64,000 nt of DNA from Niastella caeni. Lineage in GTDB: Bacteria > Bacteroidota > Bacteroidia > Chitinophagales > Chitinophagaceae. Under the pieces are notes generated by a model. It made no database searches and had not been told where the DNA came from. It saw nothing but the letters and a program-made list of their open reading frames with translations. The position numbers were made by a program, and so were the translations under genes. Below, one piece after another: positions 33,287-43,224 of the stretch. The stretch's first letter is position 1. Every line of letters begins with the position of its first letter. The DNA is taken from the NCBI RefSeq assembly GCF_004834005.1, contig NZ_STFF01000004.1, forward strand, positions 1 to 64,000, given 5' to 3'.

Positions 33287-35203
33287 ATGGGAAAGATAAT
33301 AGGAATTGACCTCGGTACCACCAACAGTTGCGTTGCCGTAATGGAAGGGAACGAACCGGTGGTGATTGCCAATGATGAGGGACGCCGTACCACCCCGTCT
33401 GTTGTGGCTTTTTTGAAAAACGGCGAACGTAAAGTAGGAGATCCGGCTAAGCGCCAGGCGATTACTAATCCGCACAATACCATCATGAGCGTAAAGCGTT
33501 TCATGGGTCGCCGGTTCGACGAGGTGACAGAAGAGATCAGCCACTGGAGCTATAAAGTGGCAAAAGGTGACAATAATACGGTACGTATTGACATAGATGG
33601 CCGTTTATATACACCCCAGGAATTATCTGCCATGATCCTTCAGAAAATGAAGAAAACGGCCGAAGATTATCTGGGTCAGGAAGTAAATGAAGCAGTTATT
33701 ACTGTTCCGGCTTACTTCAACGACGCACAACGTCAGGCTACAAAAGAAGCCGGTGAAATTGCCGGTTTAAATGTACGCCGTATTGTGAACGAGCCTACGG
33801 CTGCCGCACTGGCGTATGGTCTCGATAAAGGCAAGCACGACCAGAAAATTGCCGTATTTGACCTCGGTGGCGGTACATTCGATATTTCGGTACTGGAACT
33901 TGGTGATGGCGTATTTGAAGTAAAATCTACCAATGGTGATACCCACCTGGGTGGCGACGACTTCGATAAAGTGATCATGGACTGGCTGGCCAACGAATTC
34001 AAAAATGATGAAGCCGTTGACCTGCGCAAAGACCCCATGGCCCTGCAGCGGTTGAAAGAAGCTGCTGAAAAAGCCAAGGTAGAGTTGTCTTCCTCTACTG
34101 AAACAGAGATCAACCTGCCTTACATCACAGCTGTTGACGGAGTGCCTAAGCACCTGGTTAAAAAGCTGACACGCAGTAAATTCGAGCAGTTAAGTGATAA
34201 ATTATTTGAACGTTGTTTGCGCCCTTGCGAAAAGGCGTTGGAAGATGCCGGCATGAAAACATCTGAAATTGATGAAGTGATCCTGGTAGGTGGTAGCACG
34301 CGTATTCCAAAAGTGCAGGAAATTGTTGAGAAGTTCTTTGGCAAGAAACCCAACAAAGGGGTTAACCCCGATGAAGTAGTAGCCGTTGGCGCTGCTATCC
34401 AGGGTGCCGTATTGACCGGTGAAGTAAAAGATGTACTGTTGCTCGATGTAACACCGCTGAGCCTTGGTATTGAAACGATGGGCAGTGTAATGACCCGCCT
34501 CATCGATTCCAATACGACCATTCCGCATAAAAAATCGGAAGTGTTCTCTACCGCCAGCGATAACCAGCCTGGTGTTGAGATCCATGTACTGCAGGGCGAA
34601 CGTCCGATGGCCAACCAGAACAAGAGCCTGGGACGCTTCCAGTTAACAGATATTCCGCCTGCGCCGCGCGGCGTACCGCAGATCGAAGTAACTTTTGATA
34701 TTGATGCCGACGGTATTCTGCACGTTACGGCCAGGGATAAAGGCACTGGTAAAGAACAAAAGATAAGGATCGAAGCCGGTAGCGGTTTGAGCAAAGACGA
34801 AGTTGAAAAAATGAAAGCTGAAGCCAGGGCCAATGAAGCCACTGACAAAGCTGCCCGGGAAAAGGTCGATAAGATCAACCAGGCCGATAGCCTCATCTTC
34901 CAAACAGAAAAACAACTGAAAGAATACGGCGATAAAATTCCGGCCGACAAAAAAGCGCCTATTGAAACTGCGCTGAACAAGTTGAAGGAAGCTCACAAGT
35001 CGCAAGACTTAGGCGCCATTGATGCTGCTACAACAGAAATGAACAATGCCTGGACAGCAGCCAGCGAAGAGTTGTACAAAGCTACACAAGGCGCACAAGC
35101 CGGTGGCGAACAACCCGGAGCCGGTGGTGGTAATCAACAACAACCCGGTAATGGTGGCGGTGGCGAAAACGTAACCGACGCCGAGTACGAAGAAGTGAAA
35201 TAA
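33287..35203 (+). CDS. dnaK: chaperone DnaK (Hsp70)
   Basis: 638 residues, full length. ATPase domain: IGIDLGTTNSCVAVMEG, IAVFDLGGGTFDISVLE and VILVGGSTRIPKVQ. Substrate-binding domain from about 385 (DVLLLDVTPLSLGIETMG), helical lid from about 505, Gly/Gln-rich linker and the terminal DAEYEEVK. It folds nascent and stressed proteins with DnaJ and GrpE, which are not adjacent here. Confidence 0.98.
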   Translation: MGKIIGIDLGTTNSCVAVMEGNEPVVIANDEGRRTTPSVVAFLKNGERKVGDPAKRQAITNPHNTIMSVKRFMGRRFDEVTEEISHWSYKVAKGDNNTVRIDIDGRLYTPQELSAMILQKMKKTAEDYLGQEVNEAVITVPAYFNDAQRQATKEAGEIAGLNVRRIVNEPTAAALAYGLDKGKHDQKIAVFDLGGGTFDISVLELGDGVFEVKSTNGDTHLGGDDFDKVIMDWLANEFKNDEAVDLRKDPMALQRLKEAAEKAKVELSSSTETEINLPYITAVDGVPKHLVKKLTRSKFEQLSDKLFERCLRPCEKALEDAGMKTSEIDEVILVGGSTRIPKVQEIVEKFFGKKPNKGVNPDEVVAVGAAIQGAVLTGEVKDVLLLDVTPLSLGIETMGSVMTRLIDSNTTIPHKKSEVFSTASDNQPGVEIHVLQGERPMANQNKSLGRFQLTDIPPAPRGVPQIEVTFDIDADGILHVTARDKGTGKEQKIRIEAGSGLSKDEVEKMKAEARANEATDKAAREKVDKINQADSLIFQTEKQLKEYGDKIPADKKAPIETALNKLKEAHKSQDLGAIDAATTEMNNAWTAASEELYKATQGAQAGGEQPGAGGGNQQQPGNGGGGENVTDAEYEEVK

Positions 35204-35228
35204 AGGACGACGAGGAGATAATAAAAGA

Positions 35229-35266
35229 CGAAAGCCTTCTGCTTGATTGCGGAAGGCTTTTTTTAT
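35229..35266 (+). terminator. intrinsic terminator after dnaK
   Basis: Stem AAAGCCTTCTGC / GCGGAAGGCTTT, loop TTGATT, followed by a T run and TTATTATT. It also lies just beyond the end of the convergent MutS-like gene. Confidence 0.85.
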
Positions 35267-35280
35267 TATTAGCACATTGG

Positions 35281-37062
35281 TTATATTATCTCCATTTTCT
35301 CCATCAAGAACGAGGCATTCTTATTCTTTGCCACGCCACGTTGCAAGGTATAGTCAAATAACAATTCACCATTGCGAATGGTGCTTTCAAAGCAATAGTT
35401 GTTGACTTTGCCCGGCAACTCATCTTCGAGCCGGCTGAGCGCCAGGTCGTGGGTAGCAAACAAAGTGAGGCAACGGTACTGCAACAGCTTTTTAATAAAT
35501 TGTTCCGACCCATGCGTTTTGTCTTCTGAATTGGTGCCGCGTAAAATTTCATCAATCAATATCAACACCGGTACGGTTTGTTGCTGCAGGTAATGAATGA
35601 TCTGTTGCAAACGTTTCAATTCAGCCATAAAATAAGAAGTATGCTCCTGCAGAGAATCGCTTACGCGAATAGAGCTGCGAATGACCATCGGCGTAAAAGC
35701 AAATGACGCCGCGCATACCGGCGCACCGCATTGCGCCAAAATGAGATTAACGCCCAGGGTACGCAGGAAGGTGGTTTTGCCCGACATATTGGAGCCGGTT
35801 ACCAGTACCAGCTGTTCATCAATACCGAAAGCGCAATCATTGGCAACGCGCTCTTCGCCGGGTATCAAGGGGTGGGCCAGTTGTGTGGCCGATATGGATA
35901 TGTTGCTGGTATTTACCACCGGGTACTGGTATTGCGGGTAATTAAAAGCAAAGGTGGCCAGCGCATTCAGGCTTTCTATCATGCCCACACAATGGATCCA
36001 GTCGTTGAACCGGGTTTTATACCGCTGTTTCCAGCTTTCCAGCGCCCACAGGCATTGGATATCGTACAGGAAAAAACTGTTCAGGAATATGTTTACGATC
36101 AGGTTCAACCGCTGATCGAACATGGCCGATAACCGCGAAAGCTTTTTTACTGATTGATGCGCTTCCACCGCAATGGCTTTTTCTTTTTCCAATTGCACCG
36201 CATTGCCCGTTTCTACTTTACTGAAATGAGATAAGATAGTGGCATACTGATCTAATATCGACTGCTTTTTGCCCAACAGGTTGTGTTGTTGCTGAATGCG
36301 CTTCGCAAAAAGGCCAATGGTTCCCCAGCTTACAAATACAATGGGTATTAAAGGGTAATAATTATTCGTAACCAGGTAATAGAACAGAAACACTATACTG
36401 TAAGCAGGGACCAGCCAGCGCAACCATTGAATCCAGGTTTTATTAAGAATGATGGCCGGCCGTTGCAACCAATTGGCAATATCGTGCAGGTTGCCTTCTT
36501 TTTCTTCATTTAACAATCCATGTGCCGTTAATAATTGTCGCAATTCTTTTTGCGTGCTCAATGCCTGTACCGCTTGTTGTTGATGTTCTATGGCTTCGTT
36601 TGCCAACAGCGGATGTTGTAACAGGGCGGCCAGTTGTTGCGTGCCATGCCAGGTAGTAGTGCGATTGAGCAAGTGAAATAAAGAACCGGCGCCAAACAGG
36701 TCCAGGTCGCCCGAAATATTGTCATACGATAGAAACGATTGGCCATTATTGAACTGGTTGGGCTGATGCCGGAGTACAGCCAGTTCATTGGTATTAATGA
36801 ACAGCAGTTTTTCCAGCAAAGCTTTGCGATCGCTCAACCGCCAGGCAATGCGCACCAGTATGGCAAAAGCGATAGCCACCAGCAGGGTAGTGATCATCCA
36901 GGGAGTGCTATGTGTAACGATCCATTTATACGCGGCCCAGGCAAAAACAAAAAAGCAGGCCAGGCGCAAACCCGCTACCAGCGTAGCAACCGGTTGTATG
37001 CGTTGTAATGCGTCTTTATAAAAGGTTACTTTTTCTTCGTAATATGTAAGGGTAGACTCCAT
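35281..37062 (-). CDS. membrane-anchored MutS-family ATPase
   Basis: 593 residues from the ATG at 37,062; an upstream in-frame ATG at 37,146 would translate word-repeat DNA. Two N-terminal membrane helices (about 25-70) and a further hydrophobic pair (about 210-250) precede a MutS lever/ATPase part. Walker A is VTGSNMSGKTTFLRTLG (about 420), Walker B VLILIDEILRGTNSEDKTHG (about 500). It lacks the MutS mismatch-recognition domain, so it is not canonical MutS1; Bacteroidota commonly encode such proteins with unknown role. Confidence 0.85.
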   Translation of the reverse strand: MESTLTYYEEKVTFYKDALQRIQPVATLVAGLRLACFFVFAWAAYKWIVTHSTPWMITTLLVAIAFAILVRIAWRLSDRKALLEKLLFINTNELAVLRHQPNQFNNGQSFLSYDNISGDLDLFGAGSLFHLLNRTTTWHGTQQLAALLQHPLLANEAIEHQQQAVQALSTQKELRQLLTAHGLLNEEKEGNLHDIANWLQRPAIILNKTWIQWLRWLVPAYSIVFLFYYLVTNNYYPLIPIVFVSWGTIGLFAKRIQQQHNLLGKKQSILDQYATILSHFSKVETGNAVQLEKEKAIAVEAHQSVKKLSRLSAMFDQRLNLIVNIFLNSFFLYDIQCLWALESWKQRYKTRFNDWIHCVGMIESLNALATFAFNYPQYQYPVVNTSNISISATQLAHPLIPGEERVANDCAFGIDEQLVLVTGSNMSGKTTFLRTLGVNLILAQCGAPVCAASFAFTPMVIRSSIRVSDSLQEHTSYFMAELKRLQQIIHYLQQQTVPVLILIDEILRGTNSEDKTHGSEQFIKKLLQYRCLTLFATHDLALSRLEDELPGKVNNYCFESTIRNGELLFDYTLQRGVAKNKNASFLMEKMEII

Positions 37063-37104
37063 AATAGGTAACAGCAATGTGTTTTTCAGAATGCAAGATA
37101 CGGT

Positions 37105-37230
37105 TCTAAGACGGTTACCAGTTGCCGGTTCCCGGTCACCGGGCAAAAAGTTTTGGAGAACCCGACTGCCTGCAGAGTGATCGAAATTCAGGTCCAGGCA
37201 ACCGGTAACTGGAAACCGGTAACTGCCATC
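37105..37230. repeat. word repeat, CCGGTAACCGG family
   Basis: GGTTACCAGTTGCCGGTTCC then, inverted, GGCAACCGGTAACTGGAAAC. Lies between divergent genes. Same family at 33,155-33,190 and 48,300-48,325. Confidence 0.7.
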
Positions 37231-37282
37231 AAAATATTTTTTTATTCACTATGCAATGCCACCTCAAAAAATAAAACTTCAC

Positions 37283-37313
37283 TTGTGTTTTACTGTTATA
37301 AGCCGTAACTTTA
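37283..37313 (+). promoter_or_regulatory. Bacteroidota-type promoter
   Basis: TTG (37,283-37,285), a 20-base spacer and TAACTTTA (37,306-37,313) fit the TTTG/TAnnTTTG pattern, 22 bp before the MBL-fold gene. Confidence 0.5.
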
Positions 37314-37335
37314 GTTAAGTTAAACGGCTCCTGAA

Positions 37336-38751
37336 ATGGAATTTCAAATCTTATCCCATGCCGGTTTATTAGTAAAGAATAAACCGGGTAAGTCACTTAT
37401 TTGTGATCCCTGGCTGGTTGGTAGTAGTTACTGGCGTTCGTGGTGGAACTATCCACCGGTTAGCCCGGCACTCATCAACTCCCTGCAACCCGATTTCATT
37501 TACCTTACGCATATACATTGGGACCACTTTCACGGCGATTCATTAAAAAAGTTCCCTGCTGATATTCCGATCATTGTTCCCAAGGGCAACTATACGCGCA
37601 TGAAAGATGACCTGTTTTACATGGGATACAATAACATCATTGAATTGAAACATGGCGAACGCCTGCAACTCGATGATAACTTCTTTATTACCTCTTACCA
37701 GTTCTGGATTTTTCTCGATAGCGCGTTGCTGATAGAATGCGATGGCGTAAAGCTGTTGAATCTGAACGATTCCAAACACATGGGGCTTACGCTAAAGCAA
37801 ATAATCCGCAATCACCATCCTATAGATTTTGTTTTCAGAAGTCATAGCTCAGCCAATGAACGGCTGTCGTATGAAATAGTTGATGAACCAGATGCACCGG
37901 TTGATGACCTGGAGCGGTACATTACAGAATTTGCGCAAACAGCAAAAGCTACAAAGGCAAAATATGCCATTCCTTTTGCGAGTAACCATTGTCATTTGCA
38001 TAAAGACTCTTTTCATTTTAACCGGTATATTCAGCATCCGGTGCTGGTGGAGGAATATTTTAAGCAACATCACATACAATCGCCCATGGCAAAGGTGATG
38101 GTATCGGGCGATAGCTGGTCAAGTGAAACAGGTTTTAATATCAGTGATAAAGACTGGTTTACCAACCGCGAACAATTACTGGCCGACTATTTACAACAAC
38201 AAAGCGAAAGCCTGGAGAAATTTTATAAACAGGAGAATCAAGCGACTATTGATACACAGGTGGTAGCCGATTACTTTGAACAATTCTCAGCCAGCTTACC
38301 ATTTTTTATAAAACGTTATTTTAAGCGGGTTCATTTTACGTATGTTCTTTCAGCAGGGGATTCGGCAAAATATATCTACCAAATAAACGTCAGCAATGGC
38401 AGGGTTGTGGAGTTGCCTGCCGATACTAAATTAGATCATGCTACATACCCCATACAAATTCATACCACTGCTTTTATTTTTCTGCGGGGGATAGAATTTA
38501 AAATATTCTCGCACATGTGCATTGGCAAACGCGTGTTTTACAAGGTTACTGCCAAACACAAAAGATACATGGAAGCATTGAACCTGGTGTTTAATGCGTA
38601 TGAATATGACCTGTTGCCGTTGCGGAGGTTGTTTACCCGGCGTTCGCTTCAATCGTGGTTGATGCGCTGGCGCGAGATCATTTTGTATATGCAGTTTGTG
38701 CGGGATAAAGTTGTATACGGCAAGTTAGATATTGAGAAATATCTTAAGTAA
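37336..38751 (+). CDS. metallo-beta-lactamase-fold hydrolase
   Basis: 471 residues. Begins FQILSHAGLLVKNKPGKSLI with CDPWLVGSSYW. The metal site is YLTHIHWDHFHGDS (HxHxDH, about residues 56-68), with later His in RSHSSANERL and FASNHCHLHKD. The C-terminal 200 residues carry no recognised domain. The layout recalls UlaG/CMP-Neu5Ac-hydroxylase-like MBL proteins acting on sugars or lipids. The substrate is unknown. Confidence 0.8.
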   Translation: MEFQILSHAGLLVKNKPGKSLICDPWLVGSSYWRSWWNYPPVSPALINSLQPDFIYLTHIHWDHFHGDSLKKFPADIPIIVPKGNYTRMKDDLFYMGYNNIIELKHGERLQLDDNFFITSYQFWIFLDSALLIECDGVKLLNLNDSKHMGLTLKQIIRNHHPIDFVFRSHSSANERLSYEIVDEPDAPVDDLERYITEFAQTAKATKAKYAIPFASNHCHLHKDSFHFNRYIQHPVLVEEYFKQHHIQSPMAKVMVSGDSWSSETGFNISDKDWFTNREQLLADYLQQQSESLEKFYKQENQATIDTQVVADYFEQFSASLPFFIKRYFKRVHFTYVLSAGDSAKYIYQINVSNGRVVELPADTKLDHATYPIQIHTTAFIFLRGIEFKIFSHMCIGKRVFYKVTAKHKRYMEALNLVFNAYEYDLLPLRRLFTRRSLQSWLMRWREIILYMQFVRDKVVYGKLDIEKYLK

Positions 38752-38752
38752 G

Positions 38753-38822
38753 GCATAGACGCATAAAGGAAAAAATAAATACAGCATTTCTCTATGCTTT
38801 ATGCCTTGTTGCCTTTATGCCT
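38753..38822. repeat. word repeat, GGCATAAAGG palindrome
   Basis: AAGGCATAGACGCATAAAGG and, inverted, CTTTATGCCTTGTTGCC with TTTATGCCTT. It overlaps the 3' end of the convergent aspartate kinase gene and could terminate both transcripts. Confidence 0.7.
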
Positions 38823-40080
38823 TCAACACAACCTGAACAGTCTCTGGGGTTTGCTGTAATAACTCTACTGAACGGCCGGCGATCATTTTTTGAAGAACTT
38901 CTTCATTGTAGTGACGTATGGTAAGCAGGGTAAGTCCTTTTTCAACCTGCACCTCAAAAATGCTGGCAGCCGCCAGGGCGAGCTTTTCAATCTTCTCCGT
39001 TTGATTATCCAAACAAACCTGGATGGTAACCGCACCGGTTTGCATGAGGTTGGGTTTTATTTTACTGTCGGCCAGCAGTTGATACAGATCGGCTACGGGC
39101 TTTTCTCCCACAAACGAAAAATCTTTTGAATGCAGTTGTATCAGTGCCTGGTTTTGTTTCAATACAACGATCGGGGGCAGCCCTTTAATGGTTTTACTAT
39201 GGATCACCGTGCCGGGCAGGTCTTTATCGAGAAAGCATTTCACGTACAGGGGAATGCCTTTGTTTTGCAGCGGTTTAATAGTTTTCGGGTGAATTACCTG
39301 CGCGCCATAATAAGCCATTTCAATCACTTCGTCGTAATTCAGTTCCTGTAGCAATTGCGCATCGGGAAACAGTTTGGGGTCGGCATTCATTACTCCTTCC
39401 ACATCTTTCCAGATGAACTGTCCTTCGGCGTTCAGCAAATTGGCAAATACGGCCGCTGTATAATCGCTGCCTTCACGCCCAAGGGTAGTGCTTTCCATTT
39501 CATCGGTAGAACCGATAAAGCCCTGGGTAACGATCACTTTATGTGCTGCAAGCAGCGGCTGTATAACGTTCTCTACTTTTTCACTGGTATAGCGCCAGTC
39601 GATATTGGCATCGCGGAAGTTATCATCTGTCCTGATGATATCCCGAACATCGATCCAGTGATTGGTAAAGCCGATTTCATTCAGGTAAGCGCTTACGATA
39701 ACGGTCGACAACAATTCACCGATGCACACCACCTGGTCGTAATAATAATCGAACCCCTGTACCGGTTTGTCGTGCAGCAGCCATTCTACTTCCGTAAAAA
39801 AGTTGTTCAGTTGTTCAAGCGTTTCATTATAGGTGGTGACAAGTACGTATTTGGCAGTGGTGAGGTGACTTTGTTTAATGGCCTCAAACAACCGCAGCGC
39901 CTCTTCTTTTTTATTATCATAAAATGCCTCCACTACCTTTTCCAGGGCATTGGTAGTTTTACCCATGGCCGAGATCACGATCAGCAATTCCTCACCGTGG
40001 AAAGATTTTAGAATATGTCCTACCTGTTGGATTCTTTCCGTACTGCTTACACTAGCGCCGCCGAATTTGAAAACTTTCAT
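38815..40080 (-). CDS. aspartate kinase, monofunctional
   Basis: 421 residues. MKVFKFGGASVSSTERIQQV opens the kinase, followed by VISAMGKTTNAL, QGFIGSTDEMESTTLGREGS with DYTAAVFA and YYGAQVIHPKTIKPLQNKGI. A C-terminal ACT-like pair (about 300-421) would bind Lys or Thr for feedback control. It catalyses the first step of the Lys/Thr/Met/diaminopimelate pathway. No homoserine dehydrogenase is fused, unlike ThrA. Confidence 0.92.
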   Translation of the reverse strand: MKVFKFGGASVSSTERIQQVGHILKSFHGEELLIVISAMGKTTNALEKVVEAFYDNKKEEALRLFEAIKQSHLTTAKYVLVTTYNETLEQLNNFFTEVEWLLHDKPVQGFDYYYDQVVCIGELLSTVIVSAYLNEIGFTNHWIDVRDIIRTDDNFRDANIDWRYTSEKVENVIQPLLAAHKVIVTQGFIGSTDEMESTTLGREGSDYTAAVFANLLNAEGQFIWKDVEGVMNADPKLFPDAQLLQELNYDEVIEMAYYGAQVIHPKTIKPLQNKGIPLYVKCFLDKDLPGTVIHSKTIKGLPPIVVLKQNQALIQLHSKDFSFVGEKPVADLYQLLADSKIKPNLMQTGAVTIQVCLDNQTEKIEKLALAAASIFEVQVEKGLTLLTIRHYNEEVLQKMIAGRSVELLQQTPETVQVVLKA

Positions 40081-40146
40081 AGCTGGTTGAAAATGTTATT
40101 TGATTGGATTGCAAAAGTAGTGAAAGTAAGGAAGGACAGAGGTTTC

Positions 40147-40250
40147 ATGATTTAGAGATTTTGAGATTTCGTGATTTTGCGATTTTTCGGAGCGCTTAAA
40201 CCAATACAAATCCCAAAATCAACAAATCCCAAAATCAGAAATTGCTTCTG
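40147..40250. repeat. word repeat, GATTTxGATTT palindrome
   Basis: TGATTTAGAGATTTTGAG.. then, inverted, CAAATCCCAAAATCAAC and AAATCCCAAAATCAGAAATT, upstream of fbp. Same family at 42,079-42,186. Confidence 0.7.
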
Positions 40251-40299
40251 TTTCCCTTACCTTCGCAGACTAACAACTGTTAACCAAAACAAGGGATTT

Positions 40300-41319
40300 A
40301 TGACCACTATCAACAGAAATGTATTAACGCTTGACGAGTTTACCATTCAGCAGTTAAGGGATTTTCCACATGCCACGGGCGAACTGAGCGGTCTGTTACG
40401 TGATATGGGACTGGCTGCCAAAAGAGTGAATGTAGAAGTAAATAAAGCAGGGCTGGTAGATATTTTGGGCGATGCAGGAACCATTAATGTACAGGGTGAA
40501 GATGTAAAAAAACTGGATGTGTTTGCCAATAACCAGTTTACCGGGGTGCTGCAACATGGTATTAGCTGCGCCGGTATTGCCAGTGAAGAGCTCGATGAGC
40601 ATGTTGCCTTTGATGATGCGGTAAGCAAGAACTCAAAATACGTTTGTCTGTACGATCCGTTGGATGGTAGTGGCAATATTGATGTGAATGTATCTATCGG
40701 CACTATTTTCAGCGTTTACCGCCGGGTTAGCGAAAAAGGAACTGTGGCTACCAAGGAAGATTTCTTACAACCAGGAAGAAAACAGGTGGCCGCCGGTTAT
40801 ATCGTATATGGAAGCTCTACCATGCTGGTATATGCTACCCGCCGCGGGGTAAACGGGTTTACGCTAGATCCTTCTATAGGCGAATTTTGCCTGAGCCATC
40901 CCAATATTAAATGCCCTGAATTTGGAAAGATCTACTCTGTTAATCATGGCAATTTCTTCCAGTACGACCAGGCTGTTCAGAAATACATTGACGTTTGCCA
41001 GAAAAAGAACAAGGATACCGGTGGGCCTTATACGCAGCGCTATATCGGTAGCATGGTAGCCGACGTTCACCGCAACCTTATTAAGGGCGGCATTTTCATG
41101 TATCCCGGTACTATAGAAAAACCTAAAGGCAAGTTGCGCCTGTTATACGAGTGCAATCCGTTTGCATTTATTGCAGAAGTAGCGGGTGGCAGGGCTACCA
41201 ATGGTAAAGAAAGGATCCTGGATGTACAGCCTACCGAACTGCACCAGCGCAGTCCGTTATTTATCGGCAGCAGAGGCATGATGGATGAGCTGGACGGATG
41301 TTTGAATGGGAAAGAATAA
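40300..41319 (+). CDS. fbp: fructose-1,6-bisphosphatase, class 1
   Basis: 339 residues from ATG 40,300; the in-frame extension back to 40,171 is word-repeat DNA. Class 1 signatures are YDPLDGSGNIDVNVSIGTIF (metal-binding DPLDGS, about residue 125), IGSMVADVHRNLIKGGIF and YPGTIEKPKGKLRLLYECNP. It hydrolyses fructose-1,6-bisphosphate in gluconeogenesis. A TACCTTCG box lies about 35 bp upstream of the start. Confidence 0.97.
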   Translation: MTTINRNVLTLDEFTIQQLRDFPHATGELSGLLRDMGLAAKRVNVEVNKAGLVDILGDAGTINVQGEDVKKLDVFANNQFTGVLQHGISCAGIASEELDEHVAFDDAVSKNSKYVCLYDPLDGSGNIDVNVSIGTIFSVYRRVSEKGTVATKEDFLQPGRKQVAAGYIVYGSSTMLVYATRRGVNGFTLDPSIGEFCLSHPNIKCPEFGKIYSVNHGNFFQYDQAVQKYIDVCQKKNKDTGGPYTQRYIGSMVADVHRNLIKGGIFMYPGTIEKPKGKLRLLYECNPFAFIAEVAGGRATNGKERILDVQPTELHQRSPLFIGSRGMMDELDGCLNGKE

Positions 41320-41323
41320 GGGG

Positions 41324-41447
41324 TGATGGCTCAATGGCTGAATTGTTTGATTGTTATTGTGTCTGCAATTTGAGCTTTTCGCGGATAGCAAGAGGCTTGA
41401 AATTCGAGAACCCAACCATCAAACAATTTAACCATCAGGCAATCTTT
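41324..41447. repeat. word repeat, ATGGCTCAATGGCTGAAT family
   Basis: GATGGCTCAATGGCTGAATT with GTTTGATTG, then inverted CAACCATCAAACAATTTAAC and CATCAGGCAATC. Related words sit at 49,136-49,178. Confidence 0.65.
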
Positions 41448-41487
41448 TCTGGTATAGATTTAGCATTAATGGCTCAAAGCCCACTTC

Positions 41488-42078
41488 ATGAAAAGGGATA
41501 TGTGTAGATTTATTGGCATTTATATAGTTTTCATTAGCATATTTTTAACATTAGCTGGTTGCGAATCCACTAAAACAACTTCATCCACAACAAAAAGCAC
41601 CAGCAGAACGACCAGCAAGGGGGGCAGCATAGCTAAGTCAACCACGAACGAAAAGAAAGTGGTGGTTACGCCTTCTACCCCCGTTGTTGAAGCCAACCTG
41701 GCGCCGGGGATGGAGCGTGATATTCTTGGGTTGGTGAATGAATACCGGAAAACGAAGAAACTGGCGCCATTGCAAACAAATGCCGCCATAGAATACCAGG
41801 CGCGCCGCCATAGTATGGATATGGGTACACACCGCATTCCGTTTGGTCACCAGGGATTGTCATTTCGCATAAAGTACATTATGGAGAAAGTATCCGGTGT
41901 TACACAAGTGGGCGAAAATATAGCGTATGGAAATCTATCGGCCAAAGCTGTAGTGAGCGGTTGGATAAAAAGTCCCGAACATCGTAAGAATATGGAAGGC
42001 AATTTCAAATACACCGGTGTTGGGGTTACGCGTAATATGCAGAATCAGTTGTACTTTACGCAGCTCTTTGCGAAATAA
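41488..42078 (+). CDS. CAP/SCP-domain lipoprotein
   Basis: 196 residues. Lipobox IFLTLAGC near residue 25, then a Thr/Ser/Lys-rich linker (about 27-65) and a CAP domain: ILGLVNEYRKTKKLAPLQTN, ARRHSMDMGTHRIPFGHQG, VGENIAYGN, VSGWIKSPEHRKNMEGNFKY and TGVGVTRN. His and Glu residues of the CAP cleft are present. Function unknown; anchored to a membrane and facing outside the cytoplasm. Confidence 0.85.
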   Translation: MKRDMCRFIGIYIVFISIFLTLAGCESTKTTSSTTKSTSRTTSKGGSIAKSTTNEKKVVVTPSTPVVEANLAPGMERDILGLVNEYRKTKKLAPLQTNAAIEYQARRHSMDMGTHRIPFGHQGLSFRIKYIMEKVSGVTQVGENIAYGNLSAKAVVSGWIKSPEHRKNMEGNFKYTGVGVTRNMQNQLYFTQLFAK

Positions 42079-42186
42079 CCAGGGATTTAGTGATTTCGGG
42101 ATTTTTGATTTCGGGATTTAGAGAATACTCGGCATGTTCAATCTAGAGCAAATCCCCAAATCACTAAATCTCAAAATCAGCAATCG
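42079..42186. repeat. word repeat, GATTTxGGGATTT palindrome
   Basis: GGGATTTAGTGATTTCGGG.. and, inverted, CAAATCCCCAAATCACTAAA with TCTCAAAATCAGC; between co-directional genes. Confidence 0.7.
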
Positions 42187-42307
42187 AACATCTGCTCTTT
42201 AGAAATCAGCGGCATACACTCTATCACTGGCCTACCTGCTATATTAATTCCGGCCCCTCATTATCAAACTTTCGGGGTATCTTGTGCCTCAAATTCAGGA
42301 ACAGTTA

Positions 42308-43069
42308 ATGAGCAAGGTGATCATTTCCGTAAAGGACCTCATCAAAAATTACGGCCAGTTTGAAGCAGTGAAAGGCATTAGCTTCGATGTTATTGAAGGC
42401 GAAATATTCGGACTCTTAGGTCCCAATGGCGCTGGCAAATCAACCACCCTCGAGATCATTGAAACGCTGCGCGAAAAAACAGCCGGCGAAGTTTGGGTGA
42501 ATGGATTTAATCTTGATAAAGAACCCAATTCCATTAAGCAGATCATTGGCGTGCAATTGCAAACATCGGGCTTCTATCCGGGGTTAAACCTCGTTGAACT
42601 GATCGAACTGTTTGCCGGTTTGTACAATAGAAAGATCGTTGCCCGCGACCTGTTGAAAATGGTGAACCTCGAAGACAAGGCGAAAAGCAAATTCAAGGAA
42701 CTCAGCGGGGGCCAGAAGCAACGCTTCTCAATTGCCACTACGCTCATCAACGATCCGAAGATCATTTTCCTCGATGAACCCACCACCGGCCTTGATCCAC
42801 AGGCGCGCCGCAATTTGTGGGACCTCATCAAATCTATCCGGGCAAAGGGCACTACTGTAATTATTACCACCCACTATATGGATGAGGCAGAGGTGTTGTG
42901 CGATCGCATTGCCATCATCGACGCCGGCAGGATCGTAGCACTGGCTACGCCCGATAAACTCATCGACGACCTGGTAGCTACCGGTTTTGAACGACCTAAG
43001 GAAGTTAAGAAAGCTAACCTGGAAGATGTTTTTATACATTTGACTGGACACAATTTACGCGAAGAATAA
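42308..43069 (+). CDS. ABC transporter ATP-binding protein
   Basis: 253 residues from ATG 42,308; the in-frame ATG 24 bp upstream is less likely. Walker A LLGPNGAGKSTTLEI, signature ELSGGQKQRFSIATTL, Walker B KIIFLDEPTTGLDPQARRN and switch His in ITTHYMDEAE. ABC-2/DRR-type ATPase. No permease gene adjoins it, so its membrane partner is encoded elsewhere. Confidence 0.9.
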   Translation: MSKVIISVKDLIKNYGQFEAVKGISFDVIEGEIFGLLGPNGAGKSTTLEIIETLREKTAGEVWVNGFNLDKEPNSIKQIIGVQLQTSGFYPGLNLVELIELFAGLYNRKIVARDLLKMVNLEDKAKSKFKELSGGQKQRFSIATTLINDPKIIFLDEPTTGLDPQARRNLWDLIKSIRAKGTTVIITTHYMDEAEVLCDRIAIIDAGRIVALATPDKLIDDLVATGFERPKEVKKANLEDVFIHLTGHNLREE

Positions 43070-43224
43070 CTTTAAAATTTGAAAATTAGCCAATTTGAAA
43101 ATTTGAAAATGGAATACAGTGAATGACTAAATGGCTTCTTAAATTAGAGACGGCATACCAATAACTTCTGATAATCAAATTTCGAACTAGTTTTCAAATT
43201 AACTCATCTTCAAATTTTCAAATT
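43070..43224. repeat. word repeat, AATTTGAAAATTTG palindrome
   Basis: TTTAAAATTTGAAAATTAGC and AATTTGAAAATTTGAAAATG, then inverted CTTCAAATTTTCAAATT immediately before the next start. Confidence 0.7.

Noticed and set aside
34120..34980. 286-residue minus-strand frame inside dnaK
   Set aside because: Antisense shadow of a well-identified gene with matching codon-bias artefacts.
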